A stretch of DNA of 64,000 nt from Okapia johnstoni (taxonomy: Eukaryota; Chordata; Mammalia; Artiodactyla; Giraffidae): positions 76,738,385-76,802,384 of the forward strand of contig CM044315.1 in NCBI GenBank assembly GCA_024291935.2, given 5' to 3'. The translations under genes and the position numbers were made by a program. How positions within the stretch are numbered: position 1 is the stretch's first letter; every line of letters starts with the position of its first letter. Of the stretch, positions 33,110 to 44,059 are shown piece after piece. Under the pieces are notes generated by a model, which was not told where the DNA came from, did no database searches, and was given only the letters and a program-made list of their open reading frames with translations.

Positions 33110-33247
33110 AGATAGCATCACCAATTCAATGGACATGAATTTGAATAAACTCCGGGAAATCGCTGAGGACAGGGGAGCCTGGCATGCTTCAGTCCATGGG
33201 GTCACAAAGAGTCAGACACGACTTAGCAACTGAACCAGCAACAACAA
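33110..33247 (+). repeat. BovB-type 3' tail inserted in MIR
   Basis: 'gatagcatcaccaattcaat', 'ggacatgaatttgaataaac', 'ggggagcctggcatgcttca', 'gagtcagacacgacttagca' and a final 'aaccagcaacaacaac' tail. This is the sense BovB (or BovB-derived SINE) 3' end. Confidence 0.88.
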
Positions 33248-33430
33248 CTACATGCCAGGCATTCTGCCGGATAAGGATAGTACACTTGGCCACAGTTAAC
33301 TCCATATAGACTGTCGTGTCCCCACTGTACACAGAAGAAACTGAGACTCTGAGAAGATGGATAACTTGTCCAAAGTCATACAGCTAAGAAGGCTGAGGAA
33401 CAAGTTCACAACCAGGTTACCAGTGTGGCC
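33248..33430 (+). repeat. MIR SINE, second part
   Basis: Resumes with 'tacatgccaggcattctgcc', then 'cagaagaaactgagactctg' and 'cttgtccaaagtcatacagc'. With 33060-33109 it forms one MIR copy. Confidence 0.8.
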
Positions 33431-33632
33431 CCCACCATCCAGTAGAAGGGATCTTCTCTTCGATATTCACAGCATATCCATTGCCTTGTTGGGGGAATGG
33501 ATAAACGTGTGGATTAACTACAGCCAGTGCAGAAACTAAGACTCTAAAATGGGAAGTAGCTTGCCAAAGGTAATCTAGCAGTGAAATGACAGCCCTATCG
33601 TGTGAGCCCACGTGGGACTGTACCCCACAGGC

Positions 33633-34179
33633 TGTAAGCCTCAAAGAGCTGGGCAAATACAGCTTTGGTCTTTCTCTGACCAAAGAACGAGCCTGGAGGC
33701 AATGACAGAGACGTCGGTGTTTAATAAATGAGGGACCTTACACATCAGAAGCAAGGTCCTGGAACGATACTTCACCCTGTGCAGCAAACAGCGGGCAGAA
33801 CACAGCAGCAGTCTTCACTTCCAGGGAAGCAGGTTTGAGGAAAGAGAGGGAGATTACCAGTTATAGAGGGAATTGATGTCAGTTTGGCTCAGTGGTTACC
33901 CTGGAACCCGTGGCAGAGGGGCCCATCACTCGAATCACCCCTTTGATGAACTATTGTAGTGGAGATAGTTCTGATCTCATAATTAGAACAGTCACTAGCT
34001 GGGTCTTTGGGCAAGTATATAGGCATTTACTGATTAAGCTCTATCATTAAGAGGGAAGGTCAGGCATGTGAGTAGGGTGCAGCTGAAGCAGGGGCTGGTT
34101 GAGCAGGGGATGTACAGAGAGCAAGAGAACAGCCATCTTGGGTGGCCTGATATACAACCTTGGTCTAAGACTACTTACA
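33633..34179 (-). repeat. Possible solo LTR
   Basis: A 547-bp block bounded by the inverted ends 'tgtaag' (33633-33638) and 'cttaca' (34174-34179), giving the TG...CA format of a long terminal repeat. On the minus strand there is a TATA-like 'ctataac' near 33860 and a polyadenylation-type ATTAAA near 33721, in the right order. The word 'acagccatcttgggtggcct' is LTR-like. No flanking duplication was found, so the call is tentative. No internal retroviral genes are present. Confidence 0.4.
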
Positions 34180-35637
34180 TGTTATTTTCTTAGTGTTTTC
34201 CCTGGGGATTATAATTACCATCTTAATTTATAACAACCTAGTTCAGATTAATATCATCGTATATTGCAATAGTATACAAAGCTTTGTTCTTACAAAGCTT
34301 CTTTCCCTCCTGCCCCTCTTTTGTTTTTGTCTTACCAATTATATCCTTAGGTATAATAAAGCTCATCAACACAGATTTATAATTATTCTTTTATGCATTT
34401 GCCTTTTAAATGAGATGGTAGGGGAAAAATTACAAAAAAACTAATGCATACCATCTTCTATATTTACCTATAAAGCTACCTGCCATTGCTCTATTTCTTC
34501 ATGTAGATTCAAGTTACTGTACAGTGTCCTTTCATTTCACCCTGAAAGACTCCTTTTAGTATTTCTTATAGGGCCACTCTGGCAACAAATTCTGTTTTTA
34601 TCCTGTTACAAATATCTTAATTTCTCCTCCATTTTTGAAGTATAGTTTTGCTGGATACAGAATTCTTCATTGGCATTCTTTACCTTTCAGGACTTCGAGT
34701 ACATCATCCAACTGCCTTCTGGCCTTCGTGATTTCTGATGATAAATCGACAATTAATTTTATTTAGATATGTAATGCCATTTCTCTCTTGCTGGCCTCAA
34801 GGTTCTCTATTTTTGGCTTTAAACAATTTGACTATGATATGTCTAGTGTCAATCTTTTTGAATTTATACTACTTGAAGCTCTTTGAACTTCTTCAATGTG
34901 TAGATTAATGTTTTCCATAAGATATAGGAAGTTTTCAGCTATTATTTCTCTGATATTCTTTCTGCCTCTGTTTTCTGTCCCCTCTCCTTCTGGTACTCCC
35001 CCATTATGCCTGTCTTGGTACCTTGATGGTGTCCATGGGTCTCTGTTCATTGTTAATTCTTATTTCTTTCTGTTCCTCAGGCTGAATAATCTCAATTGAC
35101 ATATCTTCAGTGTTGCACATTTTTTTCTGCTTGCTCACATTTACTGTTGAGTCCCTCTAGTGAATTTTTATTTCATTTATTGTGATTTTCAGCTATGCAA
35201 TATGTGAATATCTATTTGCTTCTTTTATAAAAATAATTTCTGTCTATTTATTGATAATTTCCGTTTGGTGAGACATCATTCCCATACTTTCCTTTAGTTC
35301 TTTAGACATCTTTAATTCTTTAGATGTATTTTAAATAGATAATTTAAAGTCTTTTTTTTTAGTAAGTACAACTACTGCACTTCCTCAGGGATACTTTCTG
35401 TTGATCACTTTTCCCCCCTGTTTATGGGCAAAATTGTTTCTATGAATTTCTTGTATATTTTGTTCAAAACTAGACATTTAAAATAATGTAAGATGACAAG
35501 TCTGGAAATCAGATTCTCCCTCTCCTCAGGCTGTTTGTTGTTATTACTGTTTCCCTCGTGGTTTTTCTGAGATGGTTATATGAAATGTGTATTCTTTGTC
35601 ACGTGTGGTCAATTGAAATCTTTGCTCAAATTAGCTT
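34180..35637 (-). repeat. HAL1/L1-like element, antisense, with ORF1p remnant
   Basis: AT-rich 1.45 kb. The + strand order 'cctggggattataattacca', 'agtatagttttgctggatac', 'aactgccttctggccttcgt', 'aagttttcagctattatttc' and 'gttcctcaggctgaataatc' matches the antisense of the ancient half-LINE/L1 ORF1 and 3' region. On the minus strand, 34832-35050 reads in part as L1 ORF1p (runs AENFLYLMENINLHIEEVQR and GVPEGEGTE), with frameshifts. No endonuclease or reverse transcriptase follows, as expected of HAL1. The exact subfamily is uncertain. Confidence 0.75.
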
Positions 35638-35864
35638 ACTGGTGGTGGTGGTGGTGGTGGTGGTGGTGGTATTGGTTTAGTAGTGTCCAACTCTTTGTGA
35701 CTCCATGGACTATAGCTCACCAGGCTCCTCTGTCTATGGGATTTCCCAGCAATACTGGAGTGGGTTGCCTTTTCCTTCTCCAGGGGATCTTCCCGACCCA
35801 GGGGTCAAACCCTGGTCTCCTGCATTGCAGGCAGTTTCTTTACCAACAGAGCCACCAGGAAGCC
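35638..35864 (-). repeat. Bov-A SINE with (GGT)n tail
   Basis: Antisense SINE: ten GGT units at 35641-35670, then 'tagtgtccaactctttgtga', 'ctccatggactatagctcac', 'aatactggagtgggttgcct', 'gaccaggggt'-like text and 'accaacagagccaccaggaa'. It appears inserted in the HAL1/L1-like element, whose text may continue after it. Confidence 0.93.
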
Positions 35865-36198
35865 CTATTTGCCTCAGCTGTTATCCACTGACTCAGACTG
35901 CGTTGATGTTAAACAGTTGCTCTTTTTTTTCCTTTTTTCAGTAAACATCCCTGGGGAAAAGGCTGTAAGCATGAGGGGCACTCAAAGTCAGATCACATAC
36001 AGACAACCTTGAGAGTTGGGACTTCTAAGTAACTACCAGCAGGTCATAGAATGGCAGTTCTCTAGAAATGAGGCTTATAAAGGAGCTCCCTCAATACTAT
36101 TTTGTACTCTCCAGTGACTGCCAAACTGCTAATTTTCACTATATTTGCAGTTGTTGTGTTTTCAAGGTTACCACCAAGGGAGTGTAGGGGTTGAGAAT
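35865..36198. other. Possible continuation of the HAL1/L1-like element
   Basis: AT-rich, with 'tttttcagtaaacatccctg' and 'ctctagaaatgaggcttata'. It may be the 5' side of the interrupted LINE, but I could not match it securely. Confidence 0.35.
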
Positions 36199-36342
36199 GC
36201 TGCTGCTGCTGCTGCTAAGTCGCTTCGGTCGTGTCCGACTCTGTGCGACCCCATAGACGGCAGCCCACCAGGCTTCCCTGTCCCTGGGATTCTCCAGGCA
36301 AGAACACTGGAGTGGGTTGCCATTGCCTTCTCCAGTGCATGA
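36199..36342 (-). repeat. Bov-A2-type SINE fragment with (CTG)n tail
   Basis: About six CTG units, then 'aagtcgcttcggtcgtgtcc', 'gactctgtgcgaccccatag', 'ttccctgtccctgggattct' and 'gagtgggttgccattgcctt'. Minus-strand copy, low divergence, so probably young. Confidence 0.93.
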
Positions 36343-37225
36343 ATAGGGAAAGTTAAAATACCAAAAAATTTGCTATACTTACCAAAATTAACCTCCTTTT
36401 TCTTAAATACATGCTTCCTGGATTCCTGCAATCCTTTGGCTAATTTCCATACTTCTCTAAAAATTCATTCTGATCTTTTTCCCCCAATATTCTTGTTGCT
36501 TTCATTGAAGAGGGAATTTTGAGAGGTCTTTACTCTACTGTATGGTTCGGTGACGTCTAACTCCTTGCATGTTTGCTGGAGGAAGTATCCATGGGCCTGA
36601 AGGGGAAAGTGGGGTGTAGGAGAACACAGAAGGCAGTATCCTGAAGGTCTACCAGGTGCCAAAATACATGGTTATAATGAATGTCATAGGAGTCCTCAGA
36701 AAGGTACAATCAAGGTAGACTGAATTACAAGTCAGTGTTACAAGAGGAGCTGGGATGCTAGGTTGTTACGACTACCAACAGGGAAAGTATCTTAACCCAT
36801 CCCAGCAATTTCTGTCACCTGACAACCTCTTTTCCCAGTGCTCATTGACTGGCCGGACCTTTGGCTGGGGTCTTGGTTATCTGAACTCAACCAAATGCCA
36901 CTACTCCATCTGGGGAAGCTGTTTTTAGCTTTAAATTTTCAGTTTCTCTTTTAGGCTGTAACTCTTGACTTGCTCAGCCAGGTAGTACCTGAGAATTTAT
37001 CTTAAAACTGACACCATCTTTTCATTTGTGATGTATCCTTTTTCCTGCTAACCTGGGATCATGATGATGTAAATCTGACTGGACCAGAGCCCTGGGGCTC
37101 CCAGTCTCTGTTCTGACCTCCATCCCCCTCTTTAAGAGTCTGATTCTGTCAGCCCAGAACAGGCAGATACCAGTGATCATAAAATGTGAGCTCCAGAGGA
37201 CAGGAAGTTTTAACCATATCCCAGG
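36343..37225. other. Unique sequence, nothing recognised
   Basis: AT-moderate, no exon or named repeat. Confidence 0.4.
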
Positions 37226-37290
37226 GCCTCAGACAGCACCGAAAGCATAGTAGGTGTTCAATAAATATTGGTCTAATTGAATGAATGGAC
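37226..37290 (+). repeat. L2-type 3' tail
   Basis: 'catagtaggtgttcaataaa' followed by 'tattggtctaattgaatgaa' and 'tgga', which is the shared L2/MIR-type terminal sequence in sense orientation. Confidence 0.65.
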
Positions 37291-37384
37291 CTTCTAAAAT
37301 GCAGAGAGAGGACAGGCAATGATGGACTGAAAGAAGAGGCCTGGCATGAGGAGAAAGAGCCACGGAACCACGTGTCTTGAACAC

Positions 37385-37525
37385 TCGGCACGCTTCATCC
37401 CCACAGTAGCCCTGTGGGTGGGAAGGACACACAGAGGTCAAAGGAAAGATCCAACTTGCCCAGAGTCCCCTCACCAGCTGAGTGATGGCTGAGGACATGA
37501 ACCCAGGTCCGTGCGGTGCCAGGGC
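37385..37525 (+). repeat. MIR SINE fragment
   Basis: 'cttcatccccacagtagccc', 'gtgggtgggaaggacacaca', 'caacttgcccagagtcccc' and 'gaggacatgaacccaggtcc' follow the sense MIR 3' half. Confidence 0.7.
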
Positions 37526-37859
37526 CAGGTCTTCCCATCCTCCAGCGCTTCGACTATCCACGTGGGGAATGTTCTTAGGCCCAGCTAATCCACTCTCCCC
37601 ACTTTATAGAGAGAGAGAGATGAGTGGTCGCCCCAGCGCACAGCAGCTGAGCCCCTGAGCTGCCATTCTTGGCACTCAAAAGTTGCCCAGAGCACACACC
37701 CTGTGAGGCTGAAGTCTCCAGCCAGCGCCCTGGGAGCTGACAAACGTCTCCAGAACCCAAAGGTGTGCATGCACGCCCGCAAACACACAAAGCCGGTCCT
37801 GCGCTCCCGCCGTGGCAAAGGAGCCCCAGGCCCCTCTGGGTGTATTTTAAACCCATTCT

Positions 37860-38120
37860 GACTCCCCAGAAAGTCTGTTTTTGTTATTCACGCTGACCTT
37901 TTAAACTCCACGTAGTCCTGCATTTTTCCCGAGGCCTCGGTAGGATCTATTAATAATTCCGCTCTCCCACCGAGGCCCTGGGCTGCAGCCGGCTCTCTCA
38001 CGTGCCGTAAAAGCCAGTCCCCCCGCTGCTGGCAAGCTCACCCTCCTCTCCAGACCATTAGATAGGTCACTTCATTTCCCCCTCAGTAGCCTTGAAAGAA
38101 AATAAAGACGAGATAAAGTA
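37860..38120. promoter_or_regulatory. Candidate conserved element with inverted repeat
   Basis: Unique sequence richer in CpG than its surroundings. It holds a perfect 9-bp inverted repeat: 'ggcctcggt' (37933-37941) and 'accgaggcc' (37969-37977), separated by 27 bp containing 'ctattaataattccg'. CACGTG-like words ('ccacgtag', 'tcacgtgcc') flank it. It matches no repeat I know. Regulatory role is inference. Confidence 0.28.
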
Positions 38121-38643
38121 AATGCCTGGTTTGTGTGAACCGCTGCACTCCCTTGTCCCAGCTGCCCACCAGGGTTTTTGTATTTGATGTCATTGCAAGA
38201 GATCTGTCTTTCATTTGTTCCTCTAATGCGTTGAGGGCATCCTCTGGGCCAGGTCTGTCCCTGGGACTGGGAACAAAACCAGGCGTGAATAAGGGAGGCA
38301 AGCTGTTGTTCTCAAGAGGTCCAGTCCAAGAAGAGATCCTGCCTGGGGCAGGGCATTGCGACCCTGAAAAGATCAATTCAAGTGCTGAGCACATAGGAGG
38401 ACTTCCAACCTGGTGAGAAAGGACCTTAAGAAAGGGCCTCAGCTGGGCTTTCTAAGGATGGTCAGAAGTTAGGCAAAAGGCATAGAAAAGAAAAGCAGGT
38501 TCATGAGTCAGAGGCTGGAGAGGGCCTGTGGTTTTAAAAGAGCAGTGAAGCATAATGTAGGGTATGCACTAGTGAGCGATGAGGAGGGAGATGCCAGGTC
38601 CCTGATGGGAGATGATGACTTGACCTTGTGCTAAGAAGGATGG
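38121..38643. other. Unique sequence, nothing recognised
   Basis: A faint old-repeat trace ('gggcatcctctgggccaggt') near 38235. No exon. The last 13 bases are the first copy of the SINE target-site duplication. Confidence 0.45.
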
Positions 38644-38770
38644 TGGTGGTTCAGTCACTAAGTCGTGTCTAACTCTTGTGATCCCATGGACCGTGGTCCA
38701 CCAGGCTCCCCTGTCTATGAGATTTCCCAGGCAAGAATACTGAAGTGGGTTGTCATTTCCTTCTCCAGTC
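38644..38770 (-). repeat. Bov-A SINE, 5' truncated, perfect target-site duplication
   Basis: 'ttcagtcactaagtcgtgtc', 'ccatggaccgtggtccacca', 'aatactgaagtgggttgtca', 'tttccttctccag'. It is flanked by a perfect 13-bp duplication, 'ctaagaaggatgg', at 38631-38643 and 38771-38783. The 5' half of the SINE is missing. Confidence 0.95.
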
Positions 38771-38783
38771 CTAAGAAGGATGG

Positions 38784-41344
38784 GGCACAGCAAAACACTG
38801 TCAGTGCGTTTTAGGAGAATCTTAAGTGTCATGCAGGGTTTCATTGTACACTTGTGTTTGTGTTCTGATTCGGACCTTAGAACTGATGGAGAAAGAAGTG
38901 GAGGGGACAGGGATGAGGGAGGGAGGACCCAAGAGGTGGCCTGAACGTGGGAGCAGGGGCCAAGAGGAGTGGTGGGGTGAAGAGTTGGAAGGTGGACTTG
39001 AAGATCCAGTGGCCAGGCATCTGCTCCTGCAGGTGGATTTGGACTGTGAGCCCTGTGGAGCTGATCCAGGTTTCCCACACTCTTCTCCCACCCTGGGGCA
39101 CAGGAGAGGCGTGAGTGACGCCTAGGACTCCCCCAGGAACTGGACACTTCTTCTTGAGGCCAAATAGGGAGGGCTATGGGGGACAGGAGCAGCCTGTTGT
39201 CGCTGAGGGCCCAGGGAGGAAAGGGGCTGGCTTCTGACCCCACCTCTGCTGCCCACTTGTTGAGACACCCCTATAGGGGGCACCTGTGCCCTGAGGGGCT
39301 GCAGCCCCCTGACCTTCCAAGGCCCTCTTTTCTCGATGTAGGTTGGGGCTCACTTTGTCATTGAGTTATATTCAGTTCATCTAGAATAGTACAGACCACA
39401 AGCGGCTTTGGGGAGAGGCCTGAGCACAGGGAGCTCCTCTGCAAGCCCACACCCTGGCAAGGAGCCGCTCAGATAGAGGCCCTGGTGAAGCGGCCTCTAG
39501 CCTCCGGCCCCTGTGAGCTCAGCCACTAAAGGGCACCATTCGCCGACTATTCTTTCTTCTTTGCTGCTCCTGGGAACTGAGCCCGTGTGTCCCCTCAAAG
39601 GCTGCAGCTGCTGCTGGCCAAGTGGCCTGGGTGCGCCTTCCACTCACAACCACCCTCTTCCAGGCAGAAGGTGAGTGGAAAGGCAGGAGGGAGGTGATTT
39701 GGCGGCCCCCACCCTCCTGTGTGTACTCTCCTGTGTCCCTCCCTCGCTGTGGGGGCCAAATCAGAGAATAAGAGACCCCCATCTGGCCTGGGGGAGGGAT
39801 TTTCAACTCGGGCCTGTTTGGCAGATAAAGTTTGGAAGCCTTCAGAGTTCCAGGGGACCAGCCAGCAAGGGGGAAAGTGCCGCCCCATTGGGGTGGGAAC
39901 ACAGCGGGTGGGAGCTAAGCCTCAGAGGGAGCATCTGCACGTCGGGGCACCTGCTGTGATACACAAGCCTGTGAGGAAGGGCTCGCCCTCCCCGAGTTAA
40001 CACGCAGAAACTGAGGCTCCCGGCCAAGTCCCTGGCCTGAGCTCCCAGCCCGTCTGAGCTGCTGGGACTCCATCTTCCTAAAGCCCCAGTGACCCAACTC
40101 TCCTGACCAAGCCCTGAAGTGGCGCCTGTGGGGTGGCTGACCCAAGGTAGCGATGGCTCAGCTTGAGTAAATTTTTCATTTAAATTCCTCCTATTAAAAA
40201 AGGAGAGGACAACTGTGTGGGCCAAGGTGCTGATGGCTGCCCACCTGCTGGGGCCTCCGCTCTCGTTCTGTGCCTTTGGGACAATTCTCCCTCATAGTCC
40301 CCGTCTCCATCCGCCCTGTGTCTCCTCTGGGCCATGAGAGGCCTTGACCTCCCCATCACAGGCAGGTCGATTGCCTCAGGAATCTGCAGAGAGGGAAATG
40401 CTTCTTCTGGGCTCCGGACCCTCCAGGAGCGTCCTCAGCCATCTCCACCTCACTGTGCTTCTTGTCCTGACAATTTAAGGGCCATGGGTGCAGAGCAGGG
40501 AGGCCAAGGGACTCACCACGGGCCACACAGAGGAGGTGACGTGGGCATTTGAAGCCAAGGCTCTTGCTGCAGAGCATGTGCAGATGCTCTAACTACGCCT
40601 GCTGATTTAAGAAATCAGGCAACCCACTAGCAGACTTCCCTGATCCGTTCGTATTTTTGGAGTCCCTAGCTAGTGGGTTGAGGAATTCATTGGCTACCTT
40701 CCCCAATCACACCCCTTCCGGTTCTTAGACATCAGCGGCTGACTTTGGGGAGCCTGCTGGGATGCATGGTGTTAAAGGGGGACAAGAAGCCTGGGTGGCA
40801 CCCTGGACATCCCCACGCCCTTCCTCCCCACCCAGCAGTCACCCACCCAACCTGCCTGGTTTTGCATGGAGCTCGGACCCATGAAGCATCCCTTTACCCA
40901 GGACAGTGTCTTTCCACTCTTTGTGTTTTAACAACATGGTCCCTTCTCACCCAACATGAACATCTCTGACCCTCTTTTACTTATTCAAAATAAATATATC
41001 TTTTGAAATAAATGACATATGTCAAATACATTCTATATCATGAGTTACATAGATTTTATATTAAATTATATATCATGAGTTCAACCACAAACCAAAAGCA
41101 GTGGTAAAATTAAGAATAGCTTTTCATCTGGGAAGACAGACATTTCTCCACCAACCATAGTTATGCCTGTGGGCTCAGCGCCAGCCACCCTTCTGCCCTG
41201 GCCCATGTGTGATAGATGGAGCCCACTGGAGGCCACTTGAAGCCAGGTGGGCTGCATGACTCTCTATGTATGTGCGACCTTTCACCCAGCCCCCAGCAAG
41301 AGTCCAACACTGCACCCACCCCACTGAGAATCCCAGCTGTGGGT
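38784..41344. other. Mostly unique sequence
   Basis: About 2.5 kb without a named repeat, GC-rich, with many overlapping ORFs (up to 127 codons) on both strands. An AT-rich stretch at 40975-41075 ('aaataaatatatcttttg') is low complexity. No exon found. Confidence 0.45.
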
Positions 41345-41530
41345 TATGAGGTTGTTTGCTGCATTCTACCACCTGCAGGGCACTGAGCATACTGTAAGGG
41401 GCACACAGACTTCGTCTCTGTTCTCTTGGAGCCTCAGACCTCTCCCCATGGAACAGACAGGAAAACCAAGGCCCATTGCCACACAGCAAGTCAGTGGTGC
41501 AGGCAGAATATGAACTAGGTTCCTGACTCC
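41345..41530 (+). repeat. MIR SINE
   Basis: 'gggcactgagcatactgtaa', 'aacagacaggaaaaccaagg', 'cccattgccacacagcaagt' and 'gaatatgaactaggttcctg' fit the sense MIR core and 3' part. Confidence 0.72.
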
Positions 41531-42774
41531 CAGCCCAAGGGTCCACCTCAGAGAGTGGGCTTCCCTTGAAGGGGTGGCACTACATGCTGGGAACTCAGCA
41601 GCTTCTTCCCATTCCATTCCCCTAAAGGGTTCCCTGAGCCCATAGGGAGTCCTTAGTAGGAGCTGAGGGGCTAGGTGCTTCCTGGGAGGAGAGACAGCAC
41701 TCCCAGAAATGAGAGCCTTCCTATGCACCTGCTCCATACAAGGCTGGGTGTTCCTGCCCTTGTAGAGCTCAGCACCCAGTCCCAGAGAGCCAGGAATTCT
41801 TCAGTGAAAACTCATAAGGAATAGATGCTGAATCCAGGCAGGTTCAACCAGGTAGAGGCATGGCAGGAGAACTGTCCCAGCAAAGGGCAGAACTTAAGCA
41901 AAAGTGTGGAGGACTGAAAGAGAATGGTGTCTGGGGGACTCATGAGTAGTTAGTTCCCTCTTCAGAACCGTAATTCGGGTGAGTGGGAGGTGCATCTAAG
42001 GAAGGAGATGTTGGGTATGTGCATGAGGGGCCGTGGGGATCCACAAGGGGCTTGGGAGTGAGGCAGTGTGGTCGGACTCGTGCTGTGGGAAAGTCACTCC
42101 AGGGCCTGGGCTGGGAATGGACTATGGCTTTCCTTCTCTGAGCCTCGCTTTCTGCATTTCTAAGACAACTATTGTGGGAACTTGTGAGAACCCAGGTTTG
42201 GAAGTACTTTGGAAACTACCAGGAGGGTCAACCTTTATTCTTGCTCATGTGTTTTTGAAACCAAGATGTCTAGTCCTGCTCTGCCCCGTAGCCCACTCTG
42301 TGACCTTAGAAAAGGTGCCCTCTTCTCTGAGCCCTAGACCCGCCACGGGAAAAATTGGGCTGGCTGTCTGTCTCCCTCACAGCGCCTTGTTCTGAGGTGA
42401 GTACCCAGCAGGTCTGGGGCCTGAGCTGGCCAGGCTGGCCTCCTCCTGTGGGCAACCATGTGTATGCATGTGGGGGTGGGGTGCACTCTGACTTTGTGTG
42501 GTGTGAGCTGAGCTACTGGGCCTTTTACAGACTGTTTATGACGTGCTGTTGCGGTAACTGCCCACGATTAGCCACTCTGCAGGCAGCGCCGAGGCCTAGG
42601 AACGATGGAACAGAGTAGAAGGGAAGAAATTATTAAAGGTTCAGGAGCCTCGAATGTCCTGCCGGCCTTCTTAGTTTCAGGGACCCCTCTGCCACACAGC
42701 CCCTTGCTGTCATCCTTGCCTCCAGCAAGTTTGAGGAGGGAGTAAATAGGACATGGACTTTGGACGTGAGTTTT
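41531..42774. other. Unique sequence with weak repeat traces
   Basis: Traces of the unassigned ancient repeat near 41870-41960 and a MIR-like 'ccttctctgagcctcgcttt' near 42130. No exon. Confidence 0.4.
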
Positions 42775-42920
42775 GGACATGAGTTTAAGTGCCACTTCCC
42801 CCACCTACTAGGTGAGCTGTATGCCTGGGTGAGTGGCTGCACTTCCTTGGGCCTCATTTTCCTCATCTGTGAAATGGGGAGGCAACCCTGTCCACCCATA
42901 GGATCTTGTAATGACTGAGA
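42775..42920 (-). repeat. MIR SINE fragment
   Basis: Antisense MIR: 'acttccttgggcctcatttt', 'cctcatctgtgaaatgggga' and 'cttgtaatgactgagat'. Confidence 0.78.
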
Positions 42921-43239
42921 TCATGGACTAGAGAGCACATCGCCCCCCGACCCCCACCAATGTGGATGGTCAGTAGGTTCTGTCTAGGACTGAATTTGCA
43001 GAACGTTGAGACGGAGCTAATAACCCTCATTACTAGAGGATCCCCCACCAGCCCTGCCTCTGTGGTCTTGGCAGGATTGAGACCTAACAGATCTGTGTTG
43101 CCTAAGGAGGCCACCTGCCTGGGCAGATGGACAGAAGGAGTGAGGGAAGAGGACCAAGAATGACCAGGCCCAGAGCCCTGTTTCTCCCAGTTACAGCAGA
43201 CCCTGTGGGCAAGCCTCTTCCTCACAGTCCTTGATCCCA

Positions 43240-43395
43240 CACCCAGCCAGGGTCCTCTCCGAAGCCCTATGCCGGCTGATTTCCTATGTGTCGCTGACCC
43301 TCTTAGTGACCCTGGGAGCCAGTTTAACAGCCTCCGCTTTACAGATGAGGAAATGCAGGCACAGGAAGGACAAGAGAGTTGCCAGTAACCTTCCC
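43240..43395 (+). repeat. MIR SINE fragment
   Basis: Sense MIR: 'ctcttagtgaccctgggagc', 'cgctttacagatgaggaaat', 'gcaggcacaggaaggac' and 'agagagttgccagtaacc'. An ORF of 164 codons (43231-43725) runs through it and is therefore unlikely to be a gene. Confidence 0.75.
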
Positions 43396-44059
43396 GGGGC
43401 CAGCGGCAGGGACCAGGCCCCAGGACAGGACTTGCTCACCCGGGGGCCAGCCCAGGAAGCTGCCCGCACGACACCAGCCACCCTCCCAAGAGGGAGCAGC
43501 TTGCTGTTTCAGTCAGCTCTGGGGAGCCCTCCTGCAAGTGGGGTGACTCCTGGAGCCCTTCTGATCTCACCCTTTACATGGCTCCCCAGAGGAAGAAATT
43601 CTGAACAGGAACTCAGTGGCTTTGGTTCTAGGCCTCCATCCAACCCAGTGAAAACCCAGAGGATTCGGCTAGAGGGAAGACCTTCACAGGTCTCTGCAGC
43701 TTTGATGCTGCTTCAGCTGGGCTGAAGGCCTCACCTATCACACTGTTCTCTCCTCCCACACCAGCAGCACCCCTGCTCCTCCTGTACCAGTAAACACACA
43801 CCCGAGAACCAAGCATGCTCACCAGACACCCGTCCTCCCTGAAGCCCTAGGCTTTAGTGAGACTCCGTCACAAGGGGAATGCAAGCAGAGGCCCATGCTT
43901 CAGGTCAGGGAGGTCAGGCAGGGCATCTGAGGCCTCTCCCTATAGTCCAAAATCTTCTGCCCCAGGCAGTGACTCTAACCTTACCCTACTAGGGCACCAA
44001 ACCCTCCATTCCCACTTGGAAGTGAAGTCAGAAGATGAGATTTTCAGTGCCTTTAGTCC
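43396..44059. other. Unique sequence, nothing recognised
   Basis: GC-rich, no splice-bounded exon identified. Confidence 0.4.

Noticed and set aside
34193..34444. 83-codon hydrophobic ORF in the AT-rich block
   Set aside because: It lies inside the HAL1/L1-like element in antisense. The hydrophobicity reflects T-rich codons.
38569..39243. 224-codon minus-strand ORF
   Set aside because: It runs through a Bov-A SINE (38644-38770) whose translation forms part of it. No domain was recognised.
43231..43725. 164-codon + strand ORF
   Set aside because: It crosses a MIR fragment, and no splice or domain evidence was found.
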